Shown piece after piece: positions 1-10,484 of a stretch of DNA of 64,000 nucleotides. The notes under the pieces are model-generated. The model was not told where the DNA came from. It saw nothing but the letters and a program-made list of their open reading frames with translations, and ran no database searches. Source of the stretch: Thermothielavioides terrestris NRRL 8126 (Eukaryota; Ascomycota; Sordariomycetes; Sordariales; Chaetomiaceae). The stretch covers positions 1,612,001 to 1,676,000 of the forward strand of contig NC_016458.1 of the NCBI RefSeq assembly GCF_000226115.1, in the 5' to 3' direction. Within the stretch, counting starts at the first letter, position 1; every line of letters begins with the position of its first letter. A program made the translations under genes and the position numbers.

Positions 1-1069
1 CCCTCATATGGAGGCATGTCTCGGGTACCAGAACTGTTGCCAGCGTTCTTGCAACGCCGTGACTGTGGTGGATGGAAATGACCATCTTTGTGAGCAACCC
101 GAAACCGGACCGGACCGGAGAGTTTGGAGGCTTTGTAAATAGGTAACCTTGGAATCCTACCTTCCCAAGGCATATCCATACCCTTCAAGGTCTGTTTGCC
201 CATCAAGCACTCTTAGATATCCCCAGAGGTGCGAATTTCCTTCCTTTCCTGTCCCAGTCCTCGCCCAGATCAAACAAAAACCTGGAAACCTTGTACACCT
301 GACTTGAAGGCAACCAATCCCACCCACCCTCTCCCATTGTTTTCGTCACCCGGTTACACGAATACCTAAGGTAAGGTATCTCCCAGTCCGTCCGTGGACT
401 CCCTGAAGGGTATAGATTTCGGCTCAGGAGCATGCATTTAGGCGAGGACACGCAAGCCTGTTGAACAGCCGTGATCGCACCGTACACAACGCCCGTCATT
501 GTTCGCCGTATCACCTGTGCGACTCGACCAGGAAACATGCAGACTCCCACAAGGCGCCAGAGGAAACATGTTTGGGCAATATTCGCCTGACGATGTCGCG
601 GAAGAACTCACAATGGGAGAGAAAAAGACAAGGTCAACCCTCACCCGCCCAACGCCAAGGGCGTGGAGCGAGACGGCCCAGGGGGAGAAGCTGTGAAGAC
701 CGGCTGAGGCATCTTGGAGGAACTTGATCCACCAGATCAGATGGTGTCTCGGAGCTCGCAGGCCCTAACAACAGCGTGTTCAAGGTCTTGCTTCAGGGAC
801 TGCACAGCGCTATTCTGCAAGAGGAGGTGTGCATGCACAAATGTCACTTGGTGTCCTCTCGAAATCGGCCAGCCAAAGCTCACCAGATTGGTCCCGGACA
901 CAGCAAGATGCAAGTACCTGGATCACCTCCACTGGCTGCCTTAACGACCATTCGACTAAACGAGATCCTGTTTCCAGTCGGGTGGTATGAGAGCTATGGT
1001 CGCACCTTCCGACTCAGTGGACGACGCCGTTGCCTCAGGCTTTGCTCTGGTCTGGTTCAGTGAGGGCAG
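1..1069. other. No gene recognised upstream of MFS remnant
   Basis: I see no convincing coding exon here. Reading frames are short and overlap on both strands, and none continues into the transporter-like frame that begins near 1070. An in-frame TGA stands immediately upstream of that frame. Degenerate remains of the missing transporter N-terminus could lie here, but I could not recognise them by eye. Confidence 0.5.
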
Positions 1070-1612
1070 GTGCGACTGATCGGCCTAGGCCTCGGCCTCC
1101 TCTTGGGCTTCACAGCCATCTACGGCATCGGAGTTGGACTGTCGTTTGCCACCTGCACAATGATTGCCGCCGTCGAAGCCCAAAACGACGACCTCGCAGC
1201 CGCTCAAGGCACTATGGCCCAGGCCCGGGTCTTTGGTGGAGCGCCGGGCCTGGCCGTGTGCACCATCGTGTTCAACATCAAGCTGCAGAACTCACTGGGC
1301 CCTGACTCCAAATCGAACCTAGGGCACCAGGAGCTGGACCAGATCCATCGCAACCTAATCACCGGGCTTGCCCTCTCGGACGACTTCCGTCAGGATGTTA
1401 TCCGGATATATCTCGGCGCTTTCGGGGACCAGAGCTTGGTTATACTCGCCGTCGCCGTTGTTGCACTGCTGATGAGCCTCGGGACCTACAAGTCCGTGCC
1501 AAGCCATGTCGTCGACGTCATGGTTCAGCACAAGGAGCTCGCCGGCCGGCCGAGCGGCAGGGGAGACGTGGAGTTGTCGAGCGTCAGCAGTGTGCGGTCT
1601 CTTGTCCGGTAG
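1070..1612 (+). pseudogene. C-terminal remnant of an MFS (DHA2-like) transporter
   Basis: The frame encodes about 180 residues ending at TAG 1610-1612. Three hydrophobic segments are visible: one starting LIGLGLGLLLGF, one around VFGGAPGLAVCTIVF, and one around SLVILAVAVVALLMSL. The loop NDDLAAAQGTMAQARV between the first two is typical of the last helices of fungal 14-helix drug:proton antiporters. The other 9-11 helices are absent, there is no ATG at the start of the frame (it opens at GTG 1070 just after a TGA), and upstream sequence does not rescue it. A final exon behind an intron (donor GTGAGG near 1060, acceptor CCTAG near 1089) is conceivable, but no matching upstream exon is seen. 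I read it as a decayed or truncated gene. Confidence 0.6.
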
Positions 1613-1758
1613 TCAGGAGGCTCGCTGAACCTGTCCCAGAGGCTACAGGTATACTTTTCTTGAGATTGACTTTTGCACAGTCAAATGTGGTCAGAGTTGT
1701 CCAAGCTGGAGAGTGGTCATGATCTATTGCAGACTAACATTGCTCTTGTTTCAGTTAG

Positions 1759-1817
1759 AGATATTCTTTCCTTTTCTTTTCCTTTCCCCCCCCCCCCCCC
1801 CTCCCCACCCAAAAAAA

Positions 1818-1849
<32 letters not shown>

Positions 1850-1891
1850 AAGAAAGAAAAAAAAAAGGGGGGGGGGGGGGGGGGGGGGGGG
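1759..1891. repeat. Homopolymer block: pyrimidines, C16, A-rich, G25
   Basis: A CT-rich stretch runs into 16 consecutive C (1786-1801), then an A-rich stretch with scattered G (1811-1866), then 25 consecutive G (1867-1891). The C run and G run are complementary, so a single strand could fold back, and the G run could form a quadruplex. Such tracts are also prone to sequencing and assembly error. Confidence 0.9.
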
Positions 1892-3037
1892 AATTCCCCG
1901 TCGTTCTTATACGGCGTTCCGGTTAGGACTTCACCGACGGCAATCTCATGTCAAATGCGAACTGGGAGCGAAGGAGGGAAAGATTAGCGTGCTCTTCTTG
2001 GAGAATGGCTGCGGTTGGATTTCGCCAGAGAAGGGTGTAACCAGGCTTTGCTACAACACAGTCGACTCCTTGGCCTAGGTTTTGTTGACCAATGCTCGTT
2101 CATCCTGCGTGTTTCTGACTTAATCACTTGTATGGTACTCGTGTAATCTTCCTTGTTTCTGACTTAATTACCTGCATGGTACTCGTGTATTCCTCCGCCT
2201 CATCCTGTGTTGTGAGTGCTGACCGCTGACACGACTGCCGGCGCCACATCCTGCTACGAGGGTTACACGGCCTTAAGCGGATGAGCGGACTTGAAAACTG
2301 CCTTGGGGAGGCTGGGGAAGACAAGGCGCTGTATTTGGAGGGGGCCGGTTACACGGCGACTGCTGTGGTCGTTTGGGTTTTGGGGTGGTTGTGGGTTGGG
2401 TTTGCGCGTGCAACGATAGCTGAGAAGAGCTGTTAACCTCGGGGTTGGCGGGACCAAAACCCGCCGTCAATGAGGGGTGGCGCGGGCACCGAAGTGTTGT
2501 GTATACGGAGTTAAGGGGCAAAGAGAGGTTAGACAGTGGAGGATGGAGGGCTGCCCCTGAGCGCGAAGCTGACAGGGTGGGTGAGCTCTTTGAGCGAACT
2601 TGCTTGGTTACACGGTAAATACAATTCCACAGTCGAGCACATCATGACTTTCACAGGCACAGTGTCACGGTTTCTCTCGTTCCTGGGACCTAAAACACGA
2701 CGTCCGCAAGAGCTACTTGATTAAGTCTGTGTGTGGAATGATGTATTCCTGCTTGAGGTTGCCAGCACCTTTTCTTTTTTGCCTGGAAGATCATCGACTC
2801 TAAATCTCATCGCACCCTCCCCTACTTACCGTAAACTCACTGATGTCCGCACCGTCCGCCACAGATCCGGCCAACGAAGAGAACCGAATTTGAGGTGCCA
2901 AGTGCCAATCCTATCAGATGTGCTCATCGGTCAGCCACCAACCAGGCCTTCAAAAAACCGGGAGGTACTCGGGGGACCAGCCCCCGGCGCTCCGCGGAAG
3001 ACTTGATCAACTGAAGCCGACCGGATTGGGTTCCAGG
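1892..3037. other. Intergenic; 3' side of the FHA kinase gene
   Basis: No gene is recognised. The only structure I see is a short tandem repeat at 2111-2189, listed separately. The part near 3037 is the presumed 3' untranslated region of the minus-strand kinase gene. Confidence 0.5.
2111..2189. repeat. Two 35-bp direct repeats with 44-bp period
   Basis: Units at 2111-2145 and 2155-2189 both start GTTTCTGACTTAAT and end ATGGTACTCGTGTA. The three internal differences (C/T at CAC vs TAC, and two others nearby) are all C/T transitions. Confidence 0.8.
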
Positions 3038-5149
3038 TTAGAGAGGCTCTTTCTTAGGGGGCGCTCCGAACCCCCCTGGCGCCTGTTGCACGGGCACGCC
3101 ATGCTGGTCCACCTCCTGGTGAACTTCCATACTACTAGAAGTTTGAGGGCAGACGCCTCGCAGAGAAGGTTGTCCTTGCATTGTCAATGCCACCGTTGAG
3201 GCCTCGCCCGCACTCTCGGGCTCTGCTTGGCTTTGGCTCGCCACGAGGTCGCGGGGATCCAGATGGCTCCAGGAGACCCTCGGCTTTGTCTGGTGCGCCG
3301 GCTTCTTGACGATCTTGCACGGCTGGGGGGTCCGTCTCACGCGCTCTGGCCCTGTCTGGGCAGTTGTTGCTGCGTTTTGAGTGGTTGCTCCGGCTGTGGC
3401 TTCGGCGCCGCTGCCGTTGTTCGCCTGCGGTGTTGACCACGTGGAAGCGGAGGCGGCGGCAGCGGTGGTAGTGGTGGTAGCGGTGATAGCGGTGACAGCG
3501 GTGGTAGCGGTGGTAGCGGTGGTCGCGGTGGTCGCGGTGGTCGCGGTGGTGGTGGTGATGGTGTTGTCAGTGGTGGCGACGGGATTGGCGCTGGGAGTGG
3601 CGGCGGCGCTCGGCGCTACAGCAGGTCCTTTCGCGCTCCCGAATTCCGGATTTATGCCGGCGGGAAAAGAATCATCAGGAAGCGGGTGTACCTGGCTTCT
3701 CGGAGTCGTGAGCCCTTTTCCGTCGAACAGTCGGACCAGCATCTGCGCTGCGGAGGCCCGCGTTTGGGCACTGGATCTTGCCATCTCCCGAGTGGGTGCC
3801 ATCTCGGGGGCCTCGGCAAGCGACTGGACCGTCGATTGGATGTCATCGTAGTCCCGATATCCCGCTTCGAGTCGACGGAAGCCGCCCGTGTCGAGCGTCC
3901 ACAGCAAGGTGGCGAAGAGCGACCAGACATCGGCCTTGGGTGTCTGCCAGGGGAATTCGTAGTAAATCTCCGGGGACATGAAGATGGCGGTGCCGGCGAA
4001 CTTGTCCTCGTGCTTTTCGCGGTTGCTGTTGCCAAAGTCGCCGAGCTGGAAGTGGAACCCGTCCTGGCGGGTCGTGTACAGGATGTTTTCTGGTTTCAGA
4101 TCTCGGTGGATGATGCCCCGAGTGGAGAGGAAATCGAGGGCTTGAAGCATGTGGTGGAAGGCCGTGGTGGCTAGATCTCGAAGGGAGACCGAGCAGCCGC
4201 CGCAGACGAGCGACCGAAGGGTGCCTTCCTTCAGTTCCATGAAGATCTCGGCTACGCCACATCCCCAACCTTGCGAGGAGATGTATTCGACAACATGGCT
4301 CTGAACACGCCGTCAGCCATGCGAGTCTGATAGGGGATAGCGGGGGAGGGCTGGTAGGGAAACACTCACGTGGCTGATGCTGGACAGGATTTCGATTTCA
4401 TCCTTCAAGTCGGTCCACCGATCATAGCCGCCCCGGCTCTCGGGCAGTGGCATCACCTTCACGGCCATTATTTTGCCCGTGTAGACATCGAGAGCCTTGT
4501 AGACTGTGGCAAAGTGCCCCTTACCGATAGGATCCCCTATTTGGCGCCACTCGATTCCCAGTCGTCGCGGGCCCGGCGTGTGGATTCGTGTTTTCATCCG
4601 GGATGGCGCGAGCGTGTTGGGCACCACCAGGGTCTGCGCAAGACGCGGATTGTCCTGAAGGCCGGCAGGCCTACTCTGTCGTTCCTTAACCTTTAGCGGC
4701 ATTTCCTTGGCGGTACAGTGCCAATCGAGCTTGAACATCACGAGGTTGCTGTTGACTCCGCCCATGCCGATGATGGTATTGAGTCCCTCTTGCACGACAA
4801 CTTTGCGCGGGCGATGATACACGAACGGCGCCGCGTTCTCGCCGAAGACCTGGCTCGTCTGGCTGTGCGATCTGTCGTAGAACATGACGACGTTGGTCTC
4901 GCGGTCGATCTCGAAGGAGCACTGGATCTTGGAGATGTTGCTGCCGTCGACGAGGATGTCGCCGCCTCGGCCAAGTGTCGCCAAGGTGGAAACGTCCCCT
5001 GATGCTGACCGGACATGGCCGACGTCGAGAACCCAAACTTGGTGGTGGTTAGAGAATGAGACGAGGTGGCTGTTGCATGGATGCGCCACGACCTGTTGGG
5101 CTCGCTCGTTGAGCGGCCTCAGTGAGAATAAGGCAAGAGGATGAGGCAT
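3038..5149 (-). CDS. FHA-domain serine/threonine protein kinase (Rad53/CHK2-like)
   Basis: Two exons: 5149-4371 (including base 4370) and 4300-3038. The intron 4301-4369 has donor GTGAGT, branch CTGAC and acceptor TTCAG and is in phase 0, giving 680 residues from ATG 5149. An N-terminal FHA domain (about 55-140) shows GRGGDILVD and SKIQCSF, which should bind phosphothreonine. The kinase domain (about 205-470) has the glycine loop GKGHFATVY, lysine in AVKV, HRDLKPEN, DFG and a SPE in place of APE, so it should be catalytically active. Splicing restores ISHSHVVEYIS across the junction. The tail is low-complexity: a threonine/alanine tract encoded by a 9-bp minisatellite, then a basic Pro/Lys-rich end. 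FHA plus kinase is the layout of Rad53/CHK2/Mek1-type checkpoint or meiotic kinases; which one cannot be said. It is divergent from the gene at 6007. Confidence 0.88.
3461..3560. repeat. 9-bp minisatellite inside the kinase tail
   Basis: On the plus strand the units GGTGGTAGC and GGTGGTCGC follow one another. On the coding (minus) strand they give an Ala-Thr-Thr-type run in the C-terminal tail. The period is a multiple of three, so copy-number change would keep the frame. Confidence 0.85.
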
Positions 5150-6006
5150 GGAGAATGAGCAGTGGAAGCAAGGGGCCGGCGCTGGCCGTCAAAAGCGGTA
5201 GATAGAGTCTAGAGAGTCGAGAGAGCCGAGCCGCGATAGTCGAGCCGTGAGAGTTGTGAGCGGAGTGGTCGGAGCCGTGGTTAGAATCGTGAAGGTTCCA
5301 GTTAGTAGGGGTTCTCTAGTGTATTTATTTACCGGCATTGCCCCAGTCTCGACTGAGCGAGCGAGGCCAGCAAGCAAGTACAGCAGGCCATCATCTGGTA
5401 ATGGCCATAACGCACAATGCCCAACGGATCATGCCGTGGGATGCGCTGCCCAGGGAGGTTTGGCACCCGACGGGCCTCATCTCGAGCGGGGTGCTTTTGG
5501 AGTTTTTTTGGATGAGTATGACAGGCTTTGAGCCAATGGGTCCCCCACACTCGGTACTGTGGTTGTGTACGTGACCAAGGCTGAGTTGTTGGCCGGTCTG
5601 GTGACAGCGCGGAGAAAGAAAGAAGGCTTGCTTGACAGCCCGGGGCTGGTGAGATTGCACCGGCCGTTGTGAATGGGCCACTGAACGGTGATGTTAATGA
5701 ATGCGGCCTGCGAATCCGTTTCCATTCGAACATGACGCTCAACACGTTGCAGCAGGGCATCCCAAGTGCCTCACCACAGCGTGTCACCACATCGTGTCAC
5801 CACGTACCACCCACCACACAACAGCACACCAAACAGCATATAACGTTATCAGCAGACCGCAATGACGCCGCCTGTTGCAACCACCTGGAGCCTGAAAAGG
5901 ACGTCTCACACACCTCAGGTCCTTCCCCTTCCCCCCCTTCTTCCGCTTGTTGCACTCAACAAACAACTCGGCAACCGCCTCAACAAACGAAAGCACACAC
6001 ATTCAC
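5150..6006. promoter_or_regulatory. Shared upstream region of two divergent genes
   Basis: This 857-bp stretch separates the start of the minus-strand kinase (ATG 5149) from the plus-strand start at 6007 and must hold both promoters. It contains short repeats of GAGAG/CCGAG type (about 5205-5250) and a duplicated GTGTCACCAC motif (about 5779-5803). No other gene is recognised. Confidence 0.6.
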
Positions 6007-7830
6007 ATGGACGACTCGCTTCGTGGCAGTGGCCTGTTCAAGGCAGACCAGGCTCTCGCAGCGCTGGTCAACGACCCAGAACGCCTCGAGCGTGAGAGAG
6101 CGCGCTTCGACCGGTCGCCGCCGGCCTACCGCTCCGAGCCCTCGGGCACCACCACACGCTCCCAGAGCACCAATCCGCGCAGCGAGGCCCAGCTACTTCG
6201 CGACGAGCGGAAATGGCAGCTACGGTTGGAGCACGAAGCCTCGCTGCCCTGCTGCCAGTTTAGAGATCAGTACCTCGAGGAGCTAGACCGCCTGTGCGCC
6301 CTTCGCACTTACGAGCTTCCACCCGGCATGCCCGACATCGATAAACACGCAGACTCCAATGTCAGGCAGCGCTGGATGGAACAGGGAATCTGGAAAGACG
6401 AGTGGACTGGTCAGTTCCGGCCTGTCGGGCCATGGAAGCACGAAGAGCCACCGGGGCCCGCCGAGTCCGTGGCCGAGCGAGAGCAGTTGGACCGCGAGGC
6501 GTCCCGTCCCTTCTATCAGTTCATGTACCAAGTCTCGAAAGAACGGGAGCGCATCGAGGAGGAACTGAACCAGCCCAAAGCCCCAACACCCCCGCGATGG
6601 GGCCTCACCAAGCCCTTATTCGGCTGGCCCCCTCCTTTCCTGGACCGAGAGACAGGGGCCCAAGAAACACGGCCAGCGCCAGAGAGTTCTGCTAAGCAGG
6701 GTGCCACATCAACCATACCCCACGACATCAACACCACCGCCTACGAGAGAGTGAAGAGCGTCTGGATCAAGCGGAAGATCTGGAACACGAAATGGGGCGT
6801 GTTGCCGGGCATGTCGTGGAAGCACGAGCAGCCGCTGGAGGCGTTTCTACGAGAAGAGCTGGGTGACGATCCAGTCCCCAGCGAGCCGCCGCCCAAGACC
6901 GAGGTCACCCAGCCGGGACCGGCAGAAGGACAGGTCTGGGACGTATTCGGGCCCGGTGTCCCCCGGCCGGGCGCCCCCTCACCTGAGCCCAGCGGTGATG
7001 ATGCAACTCGCGGGATGTTCTCGTTCCGGAACCCTTTCGAGCCCCGTTCACCCCGTTCACCTGCCGAGCCAAGCCACTGGCCGAACGCCCCCTCACCTGA
7101 GGCCAACGGTGATAATGCAACTCGTGGGACATTCTCGCTACCGAACATTTTCGGGCCCCATTCCCCTGCCCAGCCAAGCCAGCGGCCTTGCTCTCCCGCT
7201 CCTCACCTCTCAATGGAAGTGGAAGAGGCACCCGCCGCCGAATTGCCGCCCTCTCCAAGCAACAAAACCGTCCCCTCACTACCAAACCCCTTCGTGTTCC
7301 CATACGACAGCGCGGCAGAGAACGGCAGCAGCAGCAGCAGCACGCAGCCCGCCACCTCTCCCGCCGGCCGCACCCAGCCTCGCCGCGGCGGCACACCACA
7401 GCCCGCCGTCGAGTCCACCGCCCTCAAGCCCGTCCACCCCGGGAGGGTGTCGAAGCCTTGCAAAGCAGCCCGGCCCGCGGCCGTGTCCAAGACAAAAACG
7501 CCGCAGGAACAGCCGGCCGAATCCTCAACAGCCACCGCCAAAGCCAACCAGCCGCCGAAACCACCAACAGAGCTCGACATGATCGCTGAGCAAAGCCAAA
7601 CCCAAAAAACAACCGCCGACACACCATCACCACCACCGCCGCCGCCGTCGCCACCACCGCCCCGGCGGAGCCAGCGGCTGCTGCACACCGCGGCAGCGGT
7701 TGAGGAAGCACATGCAATCGCGGCCGTGCGGGATAGTGCTCGTCGCCGCAGCAGCGGGTCCAATGGGCGGAGGACGACGACGATGGGCGCTGCGGCTAAG
7801 CCTGTGGGTGTTACGAAGGGGTGGCGGTAG
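6007..7830 (+). CDS. Hypothetical protein with duplicated tryptophan motif
   Basis: Single exon of 607 residues. The frame is open from 5947, but the first true ATG is 6007 (TTCACATGG context). I do not recognise the family. Residues about 110-165 contain RWMEQGIWKDEW followed by GPWKHEEP, and residues about 250-280 contain VWIKRKIWNTKWG followed by SWKHEQP, so a W-x-W plus WKHE module of about 27 residues is present twice. Downstream is a second tandem pair (about 325-395) around APSPEPSGDDATRG and APSPEANGDNATRG. The rest is proline/serine-rich with a polyproline run near 540 and a basic C-terminus, and looks disordered. There is no signal peptide or membrane segment. It is divergent from the FHA kinase. 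Confidence 0.7.
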   Translation: MDDSLRGSGLFKADQALAALVNDPERLERERARFDRSPPAYRSEPSGTTTRSQSTNPRSEAQLLRDERKWQLRLEHEASLPCCQFRDQYLEELDRLCALRTYELPPGMPDIDKHADSNVRQRWMEQGIWKDEWTGQFRPVGPWKHEEPPGPAESVAEREQLDREASRPFYQFMYQVSKERERIEEELNQPKAPTPPRWGLTKPLFGWPPPFLDRETGAQETRPAPESSAKQGATSTIPHDINTTAYERVKSVWIKRKIWNTKWGVLPGMSWKHEQPLEAFLREELGDDPVPSEPPPKTEVTQPGPAEGQVWDVFGPGVPRPGAPSPEPSGDDATRGMFSFRNPFEPRSPRSPAEPSHWPNAPSPEANGDNATRGTFSLPNIFGPHSPAQPSQRPCSPAPHLSMEVEEAPAAELPPSPSNKTVPSLPNPFVFPYDSAAENGSSSSSTQPATSPAGRTQPRRGGTPQPAVESTALKPVHPGRVSKPCKAARPAAVSKTKTPQEQPAESSTATAKANQPPKPPTELDMIAEQSQTQKTTADTPSPPPPPPSPPPPRRSQRLLHTAAAVEEAHAIAAVRDSARRRSSGSNGRRTTTMGAAAKPVGVTKGWR

Positions 7831-8868
7831 AGGGGATGATTGCCTTGCGTCGGCGTTGGAAGATAAGACGTGGGTGGTGGGTAAACGGGGAGATTGGGGG
7901 GGCGGGGGGGGGGGGTTAGGGTTGGGGGGAATGATGCTGGTGGGGAGGGCTGGATGGATGAAGAGGGGGTTAGGTTCGGGGTTCATGGATTTTGGGGCGC
8001 CGGATGCTCAGGGTTTAATATTTCTTTACTTTTTTTTTTCTCGTTCGCTTTTTTCCCGGGGGATTCTCAAACATGCTGCAGGACAGACGTTGGCTGGGGC
8101 AGGCTTGATGAGGGAGGCGTTTTTGTTTGTGGTTCCGCTCGTTTATCGTTTGTTATGTTTAGGCCCCAAACCGTCAACACAGCACAACTCGGGTCTCATC
8201 CCCCTCCTATGAGTAGCCTTCCTCGATTTCCTAGAGATGGCCGCGTCTGGCGATATGCGAAGCTTTGAGGCCGCCGGTCGGTACTGGGAGGTGACTTACA
8301 AGGAGTCAATGATTTGGAAAGCGCCCCTGATAACGTGCCTGTTCGTGCTTCGTGGTTGAGAACGTCCATCTCTTGCTCGCGCTCCCGACCGAAAAAAGGG
8401 GGTAGTCAAAACTTCGCAAGGATACAGGGGCTCTTCGGATTTAGTGTAACGGTAATCAACAACCCTAACCCTATGCTGCATGTAACTCTATCCCGTACAC
8501 AGTAACTCGGGTAGGTGACGTAACGCAACTGAATGTCGTTGTTTACTTTCGTACAAGTCCGAGATCCGATCTGACCATCCTACCTTGTAAATAGAGTCCC
8601 TGAGGGTCGTCCGGCAATTGGACATGATTACTCTTTGGCAGCTCTTCTGGGCGACTAACAAGCGCTAAAAGAAGCTCCTGGAGTCCTGAAGGATCCGAGG
8701 GAACCAACAGTTTGTTGCAGCGCAGGGCGGGTGAGATGTGTTGGGTATTTAGTGCAGTCACACTTCCGTACTTGATTTCCTCCTCACTCTCACTCACATC
8801 TCCTCAGTAACGTTAACTGACTGCCGACCTCCCCTTCATCCCGTCCGCAACCACAGCCGGTCCACGCC
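7831..8868. other. Intergenic, no gene recognised
   Basis: This contains a G-rich stretch (about 7890-7930), a T-rich stretch (about 8020-8050) and one isolated AACCCTAACCCT (about 8463-8474) that resembles two telomere repeats. The right part is the promoter side of the gene at 8869. I see no coding exon. Confidence 0.5.
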
Positions 8869-9681
8869 ATGGCCACCCCGACCCACGCCGCAACGGCGCT
8901 CTCCCTCCCCGGCGCGCGCGGGCCGCCGCTGCCGACGCCCAGCCATGGGCCGGGCGGGACCTTCAGCATCACCTGCGCCGCGCGCATCGCCGCGACGCCC
9001 GACGCCTGCCTCGACGTGATCGTGAGCGCATCCGAGTGTGCGGCATTCTATTTTCTATTTTTCCACCGACCCCTTCCTCCCATCGCCCTATCGCAACCTG
9101 CTCCACCATCCTACCCAAAAGAAATAACCCCAACGCATCCAGCCCACTACTACGAACTCACTTAACACAGCTATCCAGACCCCAAGTGGAACCGCTTCAT
9201 CCGCAAATGCGTCATCGACAGCGCCGCCGCCGACAGCGCAAAGCTGCGCCTGCACACGCCCTTCACCTTCCACGTGTGGCTGGACCCGTCGGCGCCGGAC
9301 GGCGCCCCGGCGAGCGCGACCTCGGCGCTGGAGGTCAGCGCGCTGGAGCGCATCGACGACGACGGCGCGGCGTCCCCGCCGCCGGGCTTCCCGTCGCTGC
9401 CGCGGGCCCGCGCGCCGCTGGCCGAGACGCGCCGGGGCTGGCGCATCGCCTGGCGCCCGCGCTCCAGCTGGCGCAATGCGCCCCTGTGGCTGCTCCGCTC
9501 CGAGCGCGTGCAGGAGCTCGTCGAGGTCGACGGCGGCAGGGCGACCCAGTATTACTGCTGGGAGACCTTCTACGGCCCGCTGGCCCCCCTGGTGCGGCGC
9601 CTCACCGGGCGGCAGGTCGAGCGCGGGTTTGATGCCTGGATGGAGGGGTTGAGGGGGATGGTGGAGGGCGCAGGGGAGGGG

Positions 9682-9712
<31 letters not shown>

Positions 9713-9720
9713 CGGCTTAG
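8869..9720 (+). CDS. SRPBCC-fold (START/polyketide cyclase-like) protein
   Basis: Two exons: 8869-9035 and 9171-9720, 238 residues. The intron 9036-9170 uses a weak donor GTGTGC and acceptor ACACAG; it was chosen because it restores the family-like sequence VIVSASDYPDPKWNRF. The SRPBCC signature is the start TFSITCAARI, then the D-Y-P-x-WN-F motif, and the C-terminal helix YYCWETFYGPLAPLVRRL. These small helix-grip proteins bind a hydrophobic ligand; no specific ligand can be read. The last 15 residues are a Gly-Ala repeat. An alternative donor GTGAGC at 9022 has a better consensus but breaks the frame. It is convergent with the gene at 9944. Confidence 0.75.
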
Positions 9721-9943
9721 GTGAGGAGTCAGCAGCAAGAGGAGGGGTTGACGGTGGTGTAATCCGTTCAGTGTGTCTTATTGTCCTTTTTTAGGAGGAG
9801 CGGGGGGAGATGTTATGTTGATGGTTCCCCCCTGCTACTCGCAAGTACCTATGTTATGTCCGACGCGAGCAGCCAAGGATGTCAACACTCCATCGAACGG
9901 CGAAATGAGTTCTCCTTCAACCGAACCCCCCGTCCCATCGCCC

Positions 9944-10484
9944 TCAATTCGTCACATCCGTCTCCCCCTCCAACACGACCACCAGCGGCGGCTCCGCAAC
10001 CAGCCCCTTGGCCACCTCCTGAAGCGCTTTGTGCGCAGGGCACTCCTCGTACTCCTCCATGTCGGCCCTGCTGCCAAACGACATGATCGCGGCCACCGTG
10101 TAGCCCTTGGAGCGCGGGTCGTCCGTGGCTTTGGCGACGTCGAGCCTGGTTTGGGACGGTCAGCTCGAGGTCTGTCGCTGCTGCTGCTGCTTACTGCGGC
10201 TGCTGCTGGTGGCCCAGGCCCATCAGGGAGCATTGCAGAAGACATCCAAAGAGACGCACAGCAAGATGGAACGTTTTTTCTCCTGCTAAAGAGGACGCTG
10301 GTCAGTTTTTCTGTCTTCCGGGGAGCGGGTGGGCGTCCGTCAGCGAGAACGGACGGCTAAGGGGCAAAAAACAAACCTCCAGCAGCTCCTTCTTCATCGT
10401 GCGGTACGCCTTGACCAGCTTCAGCTGCTTGTCCTCGTCTGGAACCTTGAACAGCGTGATGCGGCGGACGGTAGTGGAAGTCAT
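9944..10484 (-). CDS. Dabb-domain (stress-responsive A/B barrel) protein
   Basis: Three exons: 10484-10377, 10285-10260 and 10145-9944, 111 residues. The first exon encodes MTSTTVRRITLFKVPD and the last encodes DDPRSKGYTVAAIMSFGS and CPAHKAL, both typical of Dabb ferredoxin-like dimers. The middle exon is only 26 nt (branch CTGAC, acceptor TTTAG, donor GTGCGT); it is needed because exon 1 ends in phase 0 while exon 3 starts one base before a codon boundary, and it gives KKRSILLLDVAKATDDP. The length matches single-domain Dabb proteins (about 100-110). The biochemical role of fungal members is mostly unknown. Confidence 0.75.

Noticed and set aside
1673..2078. Frames encoding poly-Pro, poly-Lys and poly-Gly
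   Set aside because: They are translations of the homopolymer block only.
8463..8474. AACCCTAACCCT as a telomere remnant
   Set aside because: Only two units and nothing around it supports a former chromosome end.
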